DNA of 35,206 nt from Streptomyces sp. SM11 (GCF_002910905.1 NZ_NEUE01000008.1:1-35206); one strand, 5' to 3'. Counted from the first letter of the stretch, positions 14,441 through 24,078 are shown. Notes: generated from the letters alone by a model not told the origin. Translations and numbers: made by a program.

Positions 14441-16999
14441 ATGCCCCGCACCCCGCACTCCCGGCCCCGGCCCCGGCCCCGGAAGGGCAGAGCCAGACCC
14501 GTGACGGCCGCCCTCACCGCCGCGGCCGTGCTGGCCATGCTGCTCGCCGACTCGGCCACCGGCCCCGCCGCGACGGCCGTCGAGCCGGCCCTCACCGCGA
14601 GCGTCGTCACCGACGCGGCGGTCCACCCGGTGAAGCACGGCGAAACGGCCCAGGTGGCGCTCTCCGTGGTCACCACGGGCTCCGTCCCCATCGAGGAGCC
14701 CGTCACCGTCACGTATGCCACCGAGGGCGGCACAGCGGTGGCCGGGAAGGACTACGCCCCGGTCACCGGCAGCCACACCTTCCCCGCGGGCACCGCGGAC
14801 GGCACCACGCACCGGGTCACCGTCCGCACCGCGAAGGTGTCCGAGCCGGCCGAGGCGAAGACGGTCCCGGTCGAGCTGACCGTCGCCGGTGCGAAGGCCC
14901 CCCGGGAGAACCCGCAGGTCGTCATCGACGCTCACGGGTTCCCGTACCAGAACGCGAAGCTGCCCGTGGAGCGGCGCGTGGCGGATCTGCTGGGACGCAT
15001 GTCGCCCGCCGAGAAGGCCGGCCAGATGACCCAGGCCGAGCGCAACGCGCTCCGCACCCCGGGCGACATCGCCGCCTACGGCCTCGGCTCGCTGCTCTCC
15101 GGCGGCGGCTCGGCCCCCACCCCCAACACCGCCGCCGCCTGGGCCAATATGGTCGACGCCCACCAACTGCGCGCGCAGGCCACCCGCTTCCAGATCCCGC
15201 TGATCTACGGCGTGGACGCGGTGCACGGCCACAACAACGTCGTCGGCGCGACGATCATGCCGCACAACATCGGCATCGGCGCGGGCCGAGACCCCGGGAG
15301 CGCCGAGAGGACGGGCGCGATCACCGCCAAGGAAGTGCGCGCCACCGGCGTCCCGTGGGACTTCGCCCCCTGCGTCTGCGTCACCCGCGACGAACGCTGG
15401 GGCCGGTCGTACGAGGCGTTCGGCGAGGACCCGGCCCTGGTCGAGGCCATGGAGACGGTCATCCAGGGCATGCAGGGCAGCCCGTCGGGCAAGGACCTGC
15501 ACCGCAACGACAAGGTCCTCGGCAGCGCGAAGCACTTCGTCGGCGACGGCGGCACCGGGTACGGATCCGCCACCACCGGCTCGTACACGATCGACCAGGG
15601 CGTCACCGAGGTCACCCGCGAGGAGCTGGAGGCCGTTCACCTCTCCCCGTTTGAGGAGTCGGTGAAGCGGGGCGTCGGCACGGTCATGCCCTCGTACTCC
15701 TCGCTCGACATCCAGGGCGACGACCAGGGCCCGGTGAAGACGCACGCCAACGCCGAGATGATCAACGGCGTCCTCAAGGGCCGGATGGGCTTCGAGGGCT
15801 TCGTCATCAGCGACTGGCAGGCCATCGACCAGATCCCCGGCGACTACGCGAGCGATGTGCGTACGTCCATCAACGCCGGACTCGACATGATCATGGTCCC
15901 GACCGCGTACCAGGACTTCACCAGGACGCTGAAGGACGAGGTGGCGGCGGGCCGGATCAGCGAGGCACGCATCGATGACGCGGTCGCCCGCATCCTCACC
16001 CAGAAGTTCCGCCTGGGCCTCTTCGAGAAGCCGTACGCGGACACCACCCACCTCGACGAGGTCGGCTCGGCCGAACACCGTGCGGTGGCCCGCGAGGCGG
16101 CGGCCAAGTCCCAGGTCCTGCTGAAGAACGGCGACACGAACGAGGGGGCGGTCCTGCCCCTCAAGCGTTCCCAGAAGGTGTACGTCGCCGGTTCCAACGC
16201 CGACGACATCGGCAACCAGGCCGGCGGCTGGACCATCAGCTGGCAGGGCTCCTCCGGAACGACCACCACGGGGACGACGATCCTGGAGGGGATGAGGAAG
16301 TCGGCGAAGGGCCCCGACTCCGTCACCTACTCCCAGGACGCCTCGGCCGCCACGGACGGTTACGACGTCGGTGTGGTGGTCGTCGGCGAGACCCCGTACG
16401 CCGAAGGCATCGGCGACGTCGGCAACGGTCACGACCTGGAGCTGACGGCCGCCGACAAGGCAGCGGTCGACACGGTCTGCGCCGCCATGAAGTGCGCGGT
16501 CCTGATCGTCTCGGGCCGTCCCCAGCTCATCGGTGACCGGCTCGGGAAGATCGACGCGCTGGTGGCCTCCTGGCTGCCGGGTTCCGAGGGCGACGGCGTG
16601 GCGGACGTCCTCTACGGCGAGCGCGCCTTCACCGGACAGTCCCCGGTGACCTGGCCGAAGACGGAGGACCAGCTCCCGATCAACGTCGGGGACCCGACGT
16701 ACGACCCGCAGTTCCCGTACGGCTGGGGCCTGACCACCCTGAAGAAGCCCCCGGCCGGCGGTGAGCTGACCCTGGCCGCTCTCGCGGCCGACGCCCGGGC
16801 CGCCGAGAAGGCGCACCTGGGGAAGACCCCGGCGGGCAAGGCGATCGTGGACCAGGCCCGGCTGCTGGTCCAGCAGAAGATCGGCGGGACGTTCACCCAG
16901 GCGGTCTCCAAGCCGTTCGCGGAGGCGGACCACCTGCTGCTCACCGGTGACCTGACCGGAGCGGTGGGCAAGCTGCGCACGGCGTACCGCGCCGCGTAG
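14441..16999 (+). CDS. Secreted glycoside hydrolase family 3 beta-glucosidase with N-terminal Calx-beta-like domain
   Basis: An 852-residue exported exo-beta-glucosidase of the barley ExoI-like GH3 type. An Arg-rich n-region and hydrophobic AALTAAAVLAMLLAD form a signal peptide (possibly Tat, from the Arg content, but no clear twin-Arg motif). Residues about 50-145 resemble a Calx-beta domain (VTYATEGGTAVAGKDYAPV). The (beta/alpha)8 domain spans about 175-530, with KHFVGDGGT and the nucleophile Asp near residue 458 in GFVISDWQAID. The second domain carries GETPYAEG (about 649-656), the usual acid/base region. A helical tail of about 90 residues follows. ATG 14441 follows GAGGAGAG at long spacing. 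Substrates are likely cello- or laminari-oligosaccharides (inferred). A CebR-like box overlaps the start. Confidence 0.9.
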   Translation: MPRTPHSRPRPRPRKGRARPVTAALTAAAVLAMLLADSATGPAATAVEPALTASVVTDAAVHPVKHGETAQVALSVVTTGSVPIEEPVTVTYATEGGTAVAGKDYAPVTGSHTFPAGTADGTTHRVTVRTAKVSEPAEAKTVPVELTVAGAKAPRENPQVVIDAHGFPYQNAKLPVERRVADLLGRMSPAEKAGQMTQAERNALRTPGDIAAYGLGSLLSGGGSAPTPNTAAAWANMVDAHQLRAQATRFQIPLIYGVDAVHGHNNVVGATIMPHNIGIGAGRDPGSAERTGAITAKEVRATGVPWDFAPCVCVTRDERWGRSYEAFGEDPALVEAMETVIQGMQGSPSGKDLHRNDKVLGSAKHFVGDGGTGYGSATTGSYTIDQGVTEVTREELEAVHLSPFEESVKRGVGTVMPSYSSLDIQGDDQGPVKTHANAEMINGVLKGRMGFEGFVISDWQAIDQIPGDYASDVRTSINAGLDMIMVPTAYQDFTRTLKDEVAAGRISEARIDDAVARILTQKFRLGLFEKPYADTTHLDEVGSAEHRAVAREAAAKSQVLLKNGDTNEGAVLPLKRSQKVYVAGSNADDIGNQAGGWTISWQGSSGTTTTGTTILEGMRKSAKGPDSVTYSQDASAATDGYDVGVVVVGETPYAEGIGDVGNGHDLELTAADKAAVDTVCAAMKCAVLIVSGRPQLIGDRLGKIDALVASWLPGSEGDGVADVLYGERAFTGQSPVTWPKTEDQLPINVGDPTYDPQFPYGWGLTTLKKPPAGGELTLAALAADARAAEKAHLGKTPAGKAIVDQARLLVQQKIGGTFTQAVSKPFAEADHLLLTGDLTGAVGKLRTAYRAA

Positions 17000-17063
17000 C
17001 TCCCGGCCAAGGGCTCTCCGGACGGGCGACGGCGTTCGTCGCCCGTCTGGAGTAGCGTGAAGT

Positions 17064-18452
17064 ATGAGGAAAAGGCTCTTCCCCGCGCTGCTGGCGGGCC
17101 TGCTGCTCATCATCGCAGCGGCGGCTCTCGCCCTGACCTCCCCCGCGTCGGCCGCGCCCGCCGCGCCCGCCGCGACCATCCAGGACGCCGCCCAGGCCCT
17201 GCGCGACGACCCGGTATACGTGGATCCGGGCGCTCGCGATCAGCTCTCCGTCGCTGACGAGAAGGCCCTGGAGAACAAGATCACGGACGCCGACAAGCCG
17301 GTGTTCGTGGCCGTCCTTCCCGATACCCCGGCCTTCCCCGAGGAAGGCCTGCTCCAGACCCTGCGCAGCGACACCGGCATCACCGGCGTCTACGCGGTCC
17401 GCCTCGGCGACGGCTTCAACGCGGGCGCGGACCCGCAGGTCATGCCCACCCGGGCGGTCGAGAACCTCACGGCCGCCGTGGAGAACCCCGCCACCGCCAC
17501 GGACACGAACGCCCAGCTCAACGCCTTCGTCGACCGCGCCGTCGAACAGGCCCGGGGCACGGCCCCCGCTTCCTGGTCCGGCGGAGGAGGCGCGGCGGAC
17601 GAGCCCGGGGCCCCGGTCGGCGGCCTGATCACGCTCGGCGCGCTGGTCGCGGCGGGCGGCGCGGGCGCGTACGCGATCTCCCGCCGCAACAAGCGCCGCA
17701 GGGAGGAAGAGGAGCGCATCGCGCTCGACAGGCTCCGGGTCGTCGTCGACGAGGACATCACCGCGTACGGCGAAACCCTGGAACGCCTGGACTTCCACCC
17801 CGCAGAACCGGCCGCGGACGACACCATGCGCGCCGACTACGAACGGGCCCTGGACTCCTACGAGAGCGCCAAGACGAAGATGGACAAGGCCGGACACCCC
17901 TCGGACGTGCGCGGAGTCACCCAGTCCCTGGAGGACGGCCGCTACTCCCTCGCGGTCCTGGAGGCCCGCCGCACCGGCGCGGAGATCCCGGCCCGCCGCC
18001 CGCCGTGCTTCTTCGACCCGCGCCACGGCCCCGCGGTCACGGAGGTCCTGTGGACCCCGTCCGGCGGCGCGGCCCGCGAGGTCCCGGTCTGCGGCGCGGA
18101 CGAGATCCGGCTCGGCCGGGGCGAGGACCCCATGAGCCGCACGGTCGACGTGGGCGACGGCAACCGGCGCCCGTACTGGGAAGCGGGCCCGGCGTACGGC
18201 CCCTGGGCCGGCGGCTACTTCGGCGGCGGCCTGCTCCCCGGCCTCCTGGTCGGCACCATGCTCGGCTCGATGCTCGCCACCCCGGCGTACGCCTCCGAGT
18301 ACGGCGGCGGCGACTTCGGCGGCGGGGCGGGCGGCGACTGGGGCGGCGGCGACTTCTCCGGCTCCGACTTCGACTCCTCCGGGTTCGGCGGCGGCGGGTT
18401 CGGTGACGGCGGAGGCTTCGGGGGCGGCGGGTTCGACGGCGGCGGATTCTGA
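17064..18452 (+). CDS. Exported single-span membrane protein with Gly-rich C-terminal tail
   Basis: A 462-residue protein of unknown function. Residues 1-32 are a signal peptide ending SPASAAPAAP. An extracellular domain (about 40-170) follows, with a Thr/Asn-rich second half. A transmembrane helix near 185-207 (GGLITLGALVAAGGAGAYAI) ends in RRNKRRREEEER, indicating a cytoplasmic continuation. Then come a helical region, a segment with paired Cys (RRPPCFFDPRH and EVPVCGADEIR), and a tail of repeated GGGDFGGG-type motifs from about residue 415. The layout recalls TPM/YgcG-like membrane proteins that also end in Gly-rich tails, but I cannot place it in that family firmly. It follows the GH3 gene by 64 bases and converges on the next gene. 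Confidence 0.8.
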   Translation: MRKRLFPALLAGLLLIIAAAALALTSPASAAPAAPAATIQDAAQALRDDPVYVDPGARDQLSVADEKALENKITDADKPVFVAVLPDTPAFPEEGLLQTLRSDTGITGVYAVRLGDGFNAGADPQVMPTRAVENLTAAVENPATATDTNAQLNAFVDRAVEQARGTAPASWSGGGGAADEPGAPVGGLITLGALVAAGGAGAYAISRRNKRRREEEERIALDRLRVVVDEDITAYGETLERLDFHPAEPAADDTMRADYERALDSYESAKTKMDKAGHPSDVRGVTQSLEDGRYSLAVLEARRTGAEIPARRPPCFFDPRHGPAVTEVLWTPSGGAAREVPVCGADEIRLGRGEDPMSRTVDVGDGNRRPYWEAGPAYGPWAGGYFGGGLLPGLLVGTMLGSMLATPAYASEYGGGDFGGGAGGDWGGGDFSGSDFDSSGFGGGGFGDGGGFGGGGFDGGGF

Positions 18453-18465
18453 GCGGGCGGGTGCC

Positions 18466-18499
18466 GGAGGGGGAACGCCCGCCAAGGGCGCCCCCCTCC
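18466..18499. terminator. Bidirectional stem-loop between convergent genes
   Basis: GGAGGGGG pairs with CCCCCTCC, with inner GCCC/GGGC, in the 61-base space between the stops at 18452 (+) and 18514 (-). Confidence 0.6.
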
Positions 18500-18513
18500 C
18501 GAGCGGGCCGGGA

Positions 18514-20728
18514 TCAGCCGGTGACCCGCAACGTGCCCGAGGCCGTGGCGTCCGCACCCGTGCCGTCCGCGGGGGCGGCGGTCAGCCTCCACGTGTAGCC
18601 GCCGGTCGGCACGGGGTCGCCCGAGGCGGACGTACCGTCCCAGCCGACGCGTACCGTGCCGCGCGCTTCCTCGCCCGTCCAGGTGCGGACCACCTCTCCG
18701 GTCGAGCGGCGGGTGGAGCGTGAGCCGCCAGGACGCGGCCGATTTGGAGAGCCACCACGCGGCGTTCCACCCGCCCGCCGAGGTGGCGGGCACGGTGCTG
18801 TGGGTGACGCCCAGAGGGGAGACGGCCTGCTGCGGGGCGGTGACGTGGACGGTGTGGTCGGTCCCGACCCAGGCGAGCTTGCCCGCAGCCGCGTCCAGGG
18901 CCCAGGTGGAGCCGTCGGGGCGCAGGGCGGTGAGGCGCAGATTCCCGGCGGCGTCGCGCGCGGCCAGGAAGCGGTCGCCCAGCAGGACGCCGGACTCCGG
19001 GGCGGGGTAGTCGTGATGCGTCGCCGTGTCGTACACGCCCGCCGCGTCCTCGGAGGCGCAGCTCCAGTACAACAGGGTCCCGCTGCGCTGGAGTTCACCG
19101 GGGACGCAGTCGGAACCGATGTCGTGGGTACCGGTCACCCTGCCGGTGCGCGGGTCGACCACGTTGACCCTGCCGGGCTTGCTCGGGGCCGACTTGTAGA
19201 GCAGGTTCCCGTCCAGCACCGCGCCCTGCGACGGCTGTTCGCGGACGACGAGGTCGCGGGCGGTGTCGATGACGTACTGCCGGCCGCCCGCCTCGTACAG
19301 CACGAGCTCCGGTGAGGCGTCGATGACGCGTCCGCCCGTGCCGGGCAGGGGCAGGCCCTCGGTCTGCTGGTCCGGGTCGTCGCCGGTCACCAGCACGTCG
19401 GCGCCGGTGCCGGGATCGGTGACCAGCCGGGCCAGTCCCTCGTCCGCACCGTCGGCGAAACGGCCCGCCGCGAGACCGGGGAAGTCGGCGAGCCGCGCGC
19501 CCTCCACCGGGTCGAGGCCGGTCCCGACGGCCTTGCCGTGCAAGGTGTCCTTCCCGGCCAGTGAGTTGACGTACCGCAGCCGTCCCCGGTCGAGGCTCAG
19601 CGCCCCGATCTCGCCGTCCGCCGTCTTGACCTTCGGGACCTCCCGCATCACCAGATCGAACACGGTCCCGCTGCCGTCCTGGCTGAACGAGTGGATGGCC
19701 CGCTTGCCGTCGGCGTCCTTGCCGAGCGCCAGCACGCTTCCGTGGCCTTCGGCCCGGAGCTGGGCGAACTCCACCGTGTGCAGGAGCGTGCGCTCGGTGT
19801 CCGCGCCGGTGATGGGCGTGAGCCGCAGCGGGCCGCCGATGCCCTCGTGCCAGACGATGTTGTCCTCCACCACGAACGAGGTGACCTCGGTGTCGGGGGA
19901 CGTCGTGGGGAGCGGGACGACCCGGGGCGCGGCCGTGCTGCCACGCTGCATGATCCTGACCCCCTGGCCGCCGCTGCCGTCGCGCGAGAACCAGCTGACG
20001 GTGGTCTGGGTGAGGCGGAAGCTGCTCGCGTCGCCCGTCACGGGCAGCGGAGTCACCCGGCCGTCGTACGCGGTCAGGAGGCCGTAGCCCGGGGAGCCGT
20101 CGGCGAGGCGGTAGCCGATGAGGACATCGCTGGACTGCCCGCCGAGCACCACGGGCTCGGCGTCCGTGGTGGCTCCGGCGGGCAGCCGCACGACGGGGTC
20201 CGCCGACGGCTCCCCGCCCAGGGCCACCCGCATCTCGTACGTTCCGTCGCCGCGGTCGACGGTCGCCAGCACCCAGCCGCCGGCGTAGCGCAGGTTGAGG
20301 TAGCCGGCGGGCACCTTGAGGGTGCTGTTGAAGGCGGGGTCCTCGATGCCGACCCGTACGACGTCGGTCCCGCCGTCCGCGCGCTGCTGCGTGTAGACGG
20401 CCCGGTTGTGCTCGTCGTGACCGCCCACGAGCAGTTCCTGCGGGACCGATTCGATCTCCGTGACGACCCGGGTGCGCCTGTTGTACGAGTTCGTCCAGAG
20501 GTAGCTTCCGCCCTCGCGGTGCAGGACGCCGTATCTGCCGGTCGCCAGTATGGTCTCGGGCCCGTCGCCGAACGCGTCGGGCGCGGGTATCAGGACTTCG
20601 GCGGCCTCGGTCGTCCCGGCCGCGTGCGCCGTGGCGAGCCCCCCGGTCAGCGCCACCGCGATCGCCGCCGCCCCCGCGGCCCGTCCGGTACGCCGGGTGC
20701 GGCTGGTCGTGTACAGGTGTCGGGACAC
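18514..20728 (-). pseudogene. Secreted propeller-like protein with C-terminal Ig-like (FlgD-type) domain, frameshifted near the end
   Basis: From a GTG at 20728 (AGGAGG four bases before it) the frame encodes a signal peptide (RAAGAAAIAVALTGGLATAH) and about 640 residues of repeated beta-strand modules typical of a WD40-like propeller, such as VDPRTGRVTGTHDIGSD and STWALDAAAGKLAWVGTDHT. Near 18705-18722, after SKSAASWRLTLHP, this frame degenerates. The true end continues in another frame: TGEVVRTWTGEEARGTVRVG, WDGTSASGDPVPTGGYTWRL, stopping at 18514, which is a FlgD Ig-like ending. One extra base would explain the break. The combined length of about 735 residues suits Streptomyces secreted proteins of this kind. 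Function is unknown. Confidence 0.75.
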
Positions 20729-21259
20729 CTGCCCTCCTGTGTTCTGTTGACTGATTGTCTCGGTTGACCGATCGCGCGCGTCTGCGCCGCGAACACGATC
20801 AACTTTATTCATCTGTAGGGAAGTTGTGTGAAACATGCGCAACAGGTGCCGCGGAGTGATCGACCCGGGCCCGGTCGGGCCTCCGGGTGGCCACCCGAAG
20901 GTGGGGTGGCGTGCCGGGGGCCGTTGACCGGGAGGTGGGGCCGAGAGCGGCCGGAAGTGGGGTCCGTGCCAGGCTGCGGCGTAAAGATGGAGCTTCAAGC
21001 TGCACGGCGGCATCGCGGCAGTGCTGAGTGCCGCCGCCCTGTCGCTGGCCGTGCTCACCTGGCTGCCGGGAGCGTTTGTCCGTCGGTGCTGCCGTCGTCG
21101 TGCTGGCGGTCGGAGAGCTGCGCCGTGCGGACACCGCTTCCGTGGCGCGGTGACGGTGGCGGAGTTCCTCAGGCAACGGCGGAGCGTCGATCGCCCCTGG
21201 TCGCCGCCGCCGGAGAATCGGAGCGTGCCCTTTGCCGGGTGCCGACCGTTGAACCGGGC
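20729..21259. other. Gap of about 530 bases: direct repeats and a decayed membrane-protein fragment
   Basis: TTGACTGAT (20747-20755) and TTGACCGAT (20764-20772) are direct repeats 17 bases apart in the promoter region of the propeller gene. From about 21000 a frame gives LHGGIAAVLSAAALSLAVLT, and after a shift near 21080 another gives SVGAAVVVLAVGELRRADTA before a stop. Together they look like a broken two-helix membrane protein. The remainder shows no coding signal. Confidence 0.35.
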
Positions 21260-21493
21260 ATGAAGAAGCGAAGCGTACTCGCCGTTGTCACCCTCGCCGC
21301 CGGAGCGGTCATCGCCGCGATCAGCCCGCCCCCGGGAGGCGGCGACACGGTGCACGCCGCCGAGCCGCCCGTCAGCCTCGGCGCGCTGGACGACGTCAGT
21401 GACCTCGGCACACTGGTCGACGGCGCGGCGGGGGCGACCACCTCCACCGCGGGTACGGTCACCAGCACCGTGGAAGGCGCCCAGCTCAGCTGA
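21260..21493 (+). CDS. Small exported protein
   Basis: ATG 21260 begins a 77-residue protein with a clear signal peptide: MKKRSVLAVVTLAAGAVIAA, cleavage probably after VHAAE or nearby. The mature part of about 45 residues is short and Thr/Ser/Gly-rich (LGALDDVSDLGTLVDGAAG, then TTSTAGTVTSTVEGAQLS) with no Cys. Similar small exported proteins of unknown role occur in Streptomyces. No strong ribosome site is visible (GAACCGGGC precedes the ATG). It converges on the ornithine cyclodeaminase-family gene. Confidence 0.6.
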   Translation: MKKRSVLAVVTLAAGAVIAAISPPPGGGDTVHAAEPPVSLGALDDVSDLGTLVDGAAGATTSTAGTVTSTVEGAQLS

Positions 21494-21586
21494 CCCGGCC
21501 GGCAGGGGCGGCCGGACCGGCCGCCCCTGCCTCCGTCCCCGACTGCCGCAGCGTCGGCTTCCGAGGCGAACCGTCGGCCGTCGAGG

Positions 21587-22540
21587 TCAGGCCAGAAAAT
21601 CGACCCGCGGGCAGAAGCCCGCTCCGGCGGCGGCCCGGTAAACGGGCCAGGCCAGAGCCAGGTCCTGCCAGGGCAGGCCGACAGGGGCGTAGACGGTGAT
21701 CTGGTCGCTTCTCTCGCGGCCGGCCCGCTCACCGTGGAGCACCTGCCCGAGTGTGGCGTACGCGGCGTCCGCCCCCAGTCCGCTGTTGCCCAGAGCCCCC
21801 ATGGCGACGGCGAGTTCAAGGTCGTCGACCACCGTGCGGGCGCGTTGCGGGGCGTCGGCGGCGAGTTCGACCTTGCCGGGTTCATCGGCGCCGAGCGTGG
21901 TGACGTGCATACCGGGGCGCAGATCAGAGGCGCCGAGCAGCGGGCTGCGCGACCATGTCGCCAGGACGACGATGTCCCCCTGTGCGGCGGCGTGCCGAGG
22001 TTCGGCAGCCGTCTCGACCGGGATGCCCAGAAGACGTTCGTGTTCCACGGCGAACGCGGCCGCCCGCGCGGGGTCGGTGTCGCACACGGTCAGCCTGGAC
22101 AACGTGCGCAGTCGGACGAGACCACGCAGCACCATACGGGCCTGGGCGCCCGCGCCGACGACGCTCACCGAGCCGGCATGCTCGTCGGCGAGTACATGGG
22201 TCGCCAGAGCCGCGGCCAGTCCGGTGCGCCAGGCCGTGACCGTAGCCGAGTCGAGCACGGCCAGCAGCTCTCCGTCCGCCAGGTCGTGCAGACAGACGAG
22301 CCCGCGCAACGCGGGAGCCGCGTCGGGGAACTTCGCGTTGACCTTCACCGTGTAGGCCGGAATCCCGTCGATCACTCCGGGCAGAAGCGCTGTCGCCGTG
22401 CCCGGCCCGGGAAGGTCCGTGCGCACGCGCAACGGTCGAACGTCCGGAGCGGGCGCGAGGAAGCCCGCGCGAAGCCCGGCCATCACGGTGTCGGGGTCGA
22501 GCAGCTCGGTGATCTGGGAACGAGTCAGCAGCAGGGTCAC
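21587..22540 (-). CDS. Ornithine cyclodeaminase / mu-crystallin family protein
   Basis: A 317-residue NAD(P)-binding protein starting at GTG 22540 (MTLLLTRSQITELLD); the upstream open frame lacks coding character. PAYTVKVNAKFPDAAPALRG carries the family's substrate Lys, followed by LLAVLDSATVTAWRTGLAAA (substrate Arg). The Rossmann motif is SVSVVGAGAQARMVLRGLVR. The C-terminal half includes VVLATWSRSPLL, HVTTLGADEPGKVELA and VGLPWQDLALAWPVYRAA. Members act as ornithine cyclodeaminase, delta-1-pyrroline-2-carboxylate reductase, alanine dehydrogenase or amino-acid-precursor synthases. The sequence does not decide among these. No biosynthetic partner is adjacent. Confidence 0.87.
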   Translation of the reverse strand: MTLLLTRSQITELLDPDTVMAGLRAGFLAPAPDVRPLRVRTDLPGPGTATALLPGVIDGIPAYTVKVNAKFPDAAPALRGLVCLHDLADGELLAVLDSATVTAWRTGLAAALATHVLADEHAGSVSVVGAGAQARMVLRGLVRLRTLSRLTVCDTDPARAAAFAVEHERLLGIPVETAAEPRHAAAQGDIVVLATWSRSPLLGASDLRPGMHVTTLGADEPGKVELAADAPQRARTVVDDLELAVAMGALGNSGLGADAAYATLGQVLHGERAGRERSDQITVYAPVGLPWQDLALAWPVYRAAAGAGFCPRVDFLA

Positions 22541-22861
22541 CCGGCCACCCTCGCTCGTCGGCCGTGGCCAGGGCAACTTCGCGGGGGTCGCCCGTCCTCG
22601 GCGCCCGTCCTCGGCGCCCGGCCGAGCGGCATCGCGGCCCCGGCTGTCGGGTCGCGCTTCAGCGCTCCCGGCCGCGGTCGTCGACCTGTTCCGGCGTGGC
22701 ATGGAGGCGGGGCGCGGCGCGACAGCTGCTCGGCCCTGGTGGAGCTGATGGCGAAGCCAGGGAAGTAGCGCTTCGCCGGCCCGACCGATCCGGGCACGGA
22801 CGGTCGGGTCCGGCAGAGTGGCTCCTTCCTACGGTGCACGGGCAAGGGAAGGAGTCAGCGG
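22541..22861. other. Gap of about 320 bases with small repeats and hairpins
   Basis: A 13-base unit CCCGTCCTCGGCG occurs twice in tandem at 22591-22616. GGCGAAG/CTTCGCC and CCCGACCG/CGGTCGGG (22780-22808) form hairpins upstream of the AraC gene, candidates for regulatory sites. No credible gene is visible on either strand. Confidence 0.4.
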
Positions 22862-23734
22862 TTGCTGGAACGGCTGAACGACGCGATGGAGCACATCGAG
22901 GCACACCTCGGCGAACGCATCGAGGCGGCGGAGCTGGCACGTATCGCGATGACGTCGGAGTACCACTTCCGCCGCATGTTCTCCGCGCTCGCGGGGATCC
23001 CGCTGTCGGAGTACATCCGTCGTCGCCGCATGACGGTCGCGGGGGCCGAGGTGCTCGGCGCCCCTGACCGGACGCTGCTGGACGTGGCGGTGCGGTACGG
23101 CTACGACACGGGGGAAGGCTTCGCCCGCGCGTTCCGGGCCGTGCACGGCATCGGCCCCGGCGAGGCCCGGCGCGGCGGCGCGGTCCTGCGGTCCCAGCAA
23201 CGGCTGACCTTCCGACTCGTCGTCGAAGGGAGTAGCGCCATGCGGTACAAGCTGGTGGAGAAGGACGCGTTCCGGGTGGTGGGGAAGAAGGCCCGCGTCC
23301 CGCTCATCCACGAGGGGCCGAATCCGGCCATCGCGGAGTTCATCCGGGGAATCGGACGGGAAGAGCTGGACCGCATCGCGGCCCTCTCCGACCAGGAGCC
23401 GGCCGGGATCGTCGGGGTGAGCGACCAGCTCGACCCGAGCCGCGCGGAGGGCACCGAACTCGACTACTACCACGGCGTGGTGAGCGGTTCGGAGCCTCCA
23501 GAGGGCCTGGCCGTCCTGGACGTACCGAAGGGGACATGGGCGGTCTTCGAGAACGAGGGGGAGTTTCCGCACGCCCTCCAGTACCTCTGGCGGGATGTCT
23601 TCACCCAGTGGTTCCCGTCGAACCCGTACGCCTCCAGGCCGGGCCCGGAGATCCTGCGGGTGCGGCTGTCGGAGGAGGGGAAGCGGGCGGAGGCGGAGCT
23701 CTGGATCCCGGTGGAGCGGTCGGCTGCCGGCTGA
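22862..23734 (+). CDS. AraC-family regulator with GyrI-like effector-binding domain
   Basis: A 290-residue regulator of the Rob/TipA-like kind. TTG 22862 is chosen because AAGGAG precedes it at seven bases and homologous sequence starts here. Residues 1-105 are the double HTH: LNDAMEHIEAHLGERIEAAE, MTSEYHFRRMFSALAGIPLS, EYIRRRRMTVAGAEVL, RYGYDTGEGFARAFRAVHG. Residues from about 128 form the GyrI-like/SRPBCC effector domain: MRYKLVEKDAFRVVGKKARV, GTELDYYHGVVSG, YLWRDVFTQWFPSN and the closing AEAELWIPV. Such proteins bind small hydrophobic or cationic ligands. The ligand and targets are unknown. A terminator follows. Confidence 0.9.
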   Translation: MLERLNDAMEHIEAHLGERIEAAELARIAMTSEYHFRRMFSALAGIPLSEYIRRRRMTVAGAEVLGAPDRTLLDVAVRYGYDTGEGFARAFRAVHGIGPGEARRGGAVLRSQQRLTFRLVVEGSSAMRYKLVEKDAFRVVGKKARVPLIHEGPNPAIAEFIRGIGREELDRIAALSDQEPAGIVGVSDQLDPSRAEGTELDYYHGVVSGSEPPEGLAVLDVPKGTWAVFENEGEFPHALQYLWRDVFTQWFPSNPYASRPGPEILRVRLSEEGKRAEAELWIPVERSAAG

Positions 23735-23738
23735 CAGG

Positions 23739-23791
23739 AGAGCCGTCCCGCTTCCGGCCGCGTTGTCGGCTGGAGGCGGGGCGGCTCTTTT
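23739..23791 (+). terminator. Terminator after the AraC gene
   Basis: AGAGCCGTCCCGC pairs with GCGGGGCGGCTCT (one G-U pair) and runs into TTTT at 23788-23791. It lies between convergent genes. Confidence 0.75.
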
Positions 23792-23808
23792 CGGGTGCGG
23801 GGTACGGG

Positions 23809-24078
23809 TCAGACGGCCGTGCTGCCGTGGACGAAGGCGCTCCAGGCGGCGGGCTCGACGGTGAGGACGGGGCCGTCGGTCACCTTGGAGTCGCGGATGT
23901 GGATGGCGGAGGGGTGGGCGGCGACCTCTACGCAGGCGTCCTCGAAGTCGCCGCTGTAGCTGGACTTGTGCCAGTGGTAGGCGACTTCGATGCAGTTGCC
24001 GCCGTCGCCGTCGCTGTAGCTGGATTTGAACCAGTGGAGGGCGGTAGGGCCGGGGGCGGGGTGTGCTGCGCGGGACAT
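23809..24078 (-). CDS. DUF397-domain small protein
   Basis: An 89-residue protein with the DUF397 signature twice. The first copy is WFKSSYSDGDGGNCIEVAYH (about residues 16-35) and the second is WHKSSYSGDFEDACVEVA (about 36-53), followed by the rest of the domain (IHIRDSKVTDGPVLTVEPAA, WSAFV). The first copy is only a half-domain, so the gene looks internally duplicated. DUF397 proteins are encoded beside WhiJ-like HTH regulators in Streptomyces, as in the abaA and whiJ loci, where they act with the regulator in developmental or antibiotic control. GGAGAG precedes ATG 24078. The gene lies inside the 3' end of the HTH ORF in another frame. Confidence 0.85.
   Translation of the reverse strand: MSRAAHPAPGPTALHWFKSSYSDGDGGNCIEVAYHWHKSSYSGDFEDACVEVAAHPSAIHIRDSKVTDGPVLTVEPAAWSAFVHGSTAV

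Noticed and set aside
14348..17179. 943-codon minus-strand frame over the GH3 gene
   Set aside because: Shadow of a clear GH3 enzyme; composition is typical antisense noise.
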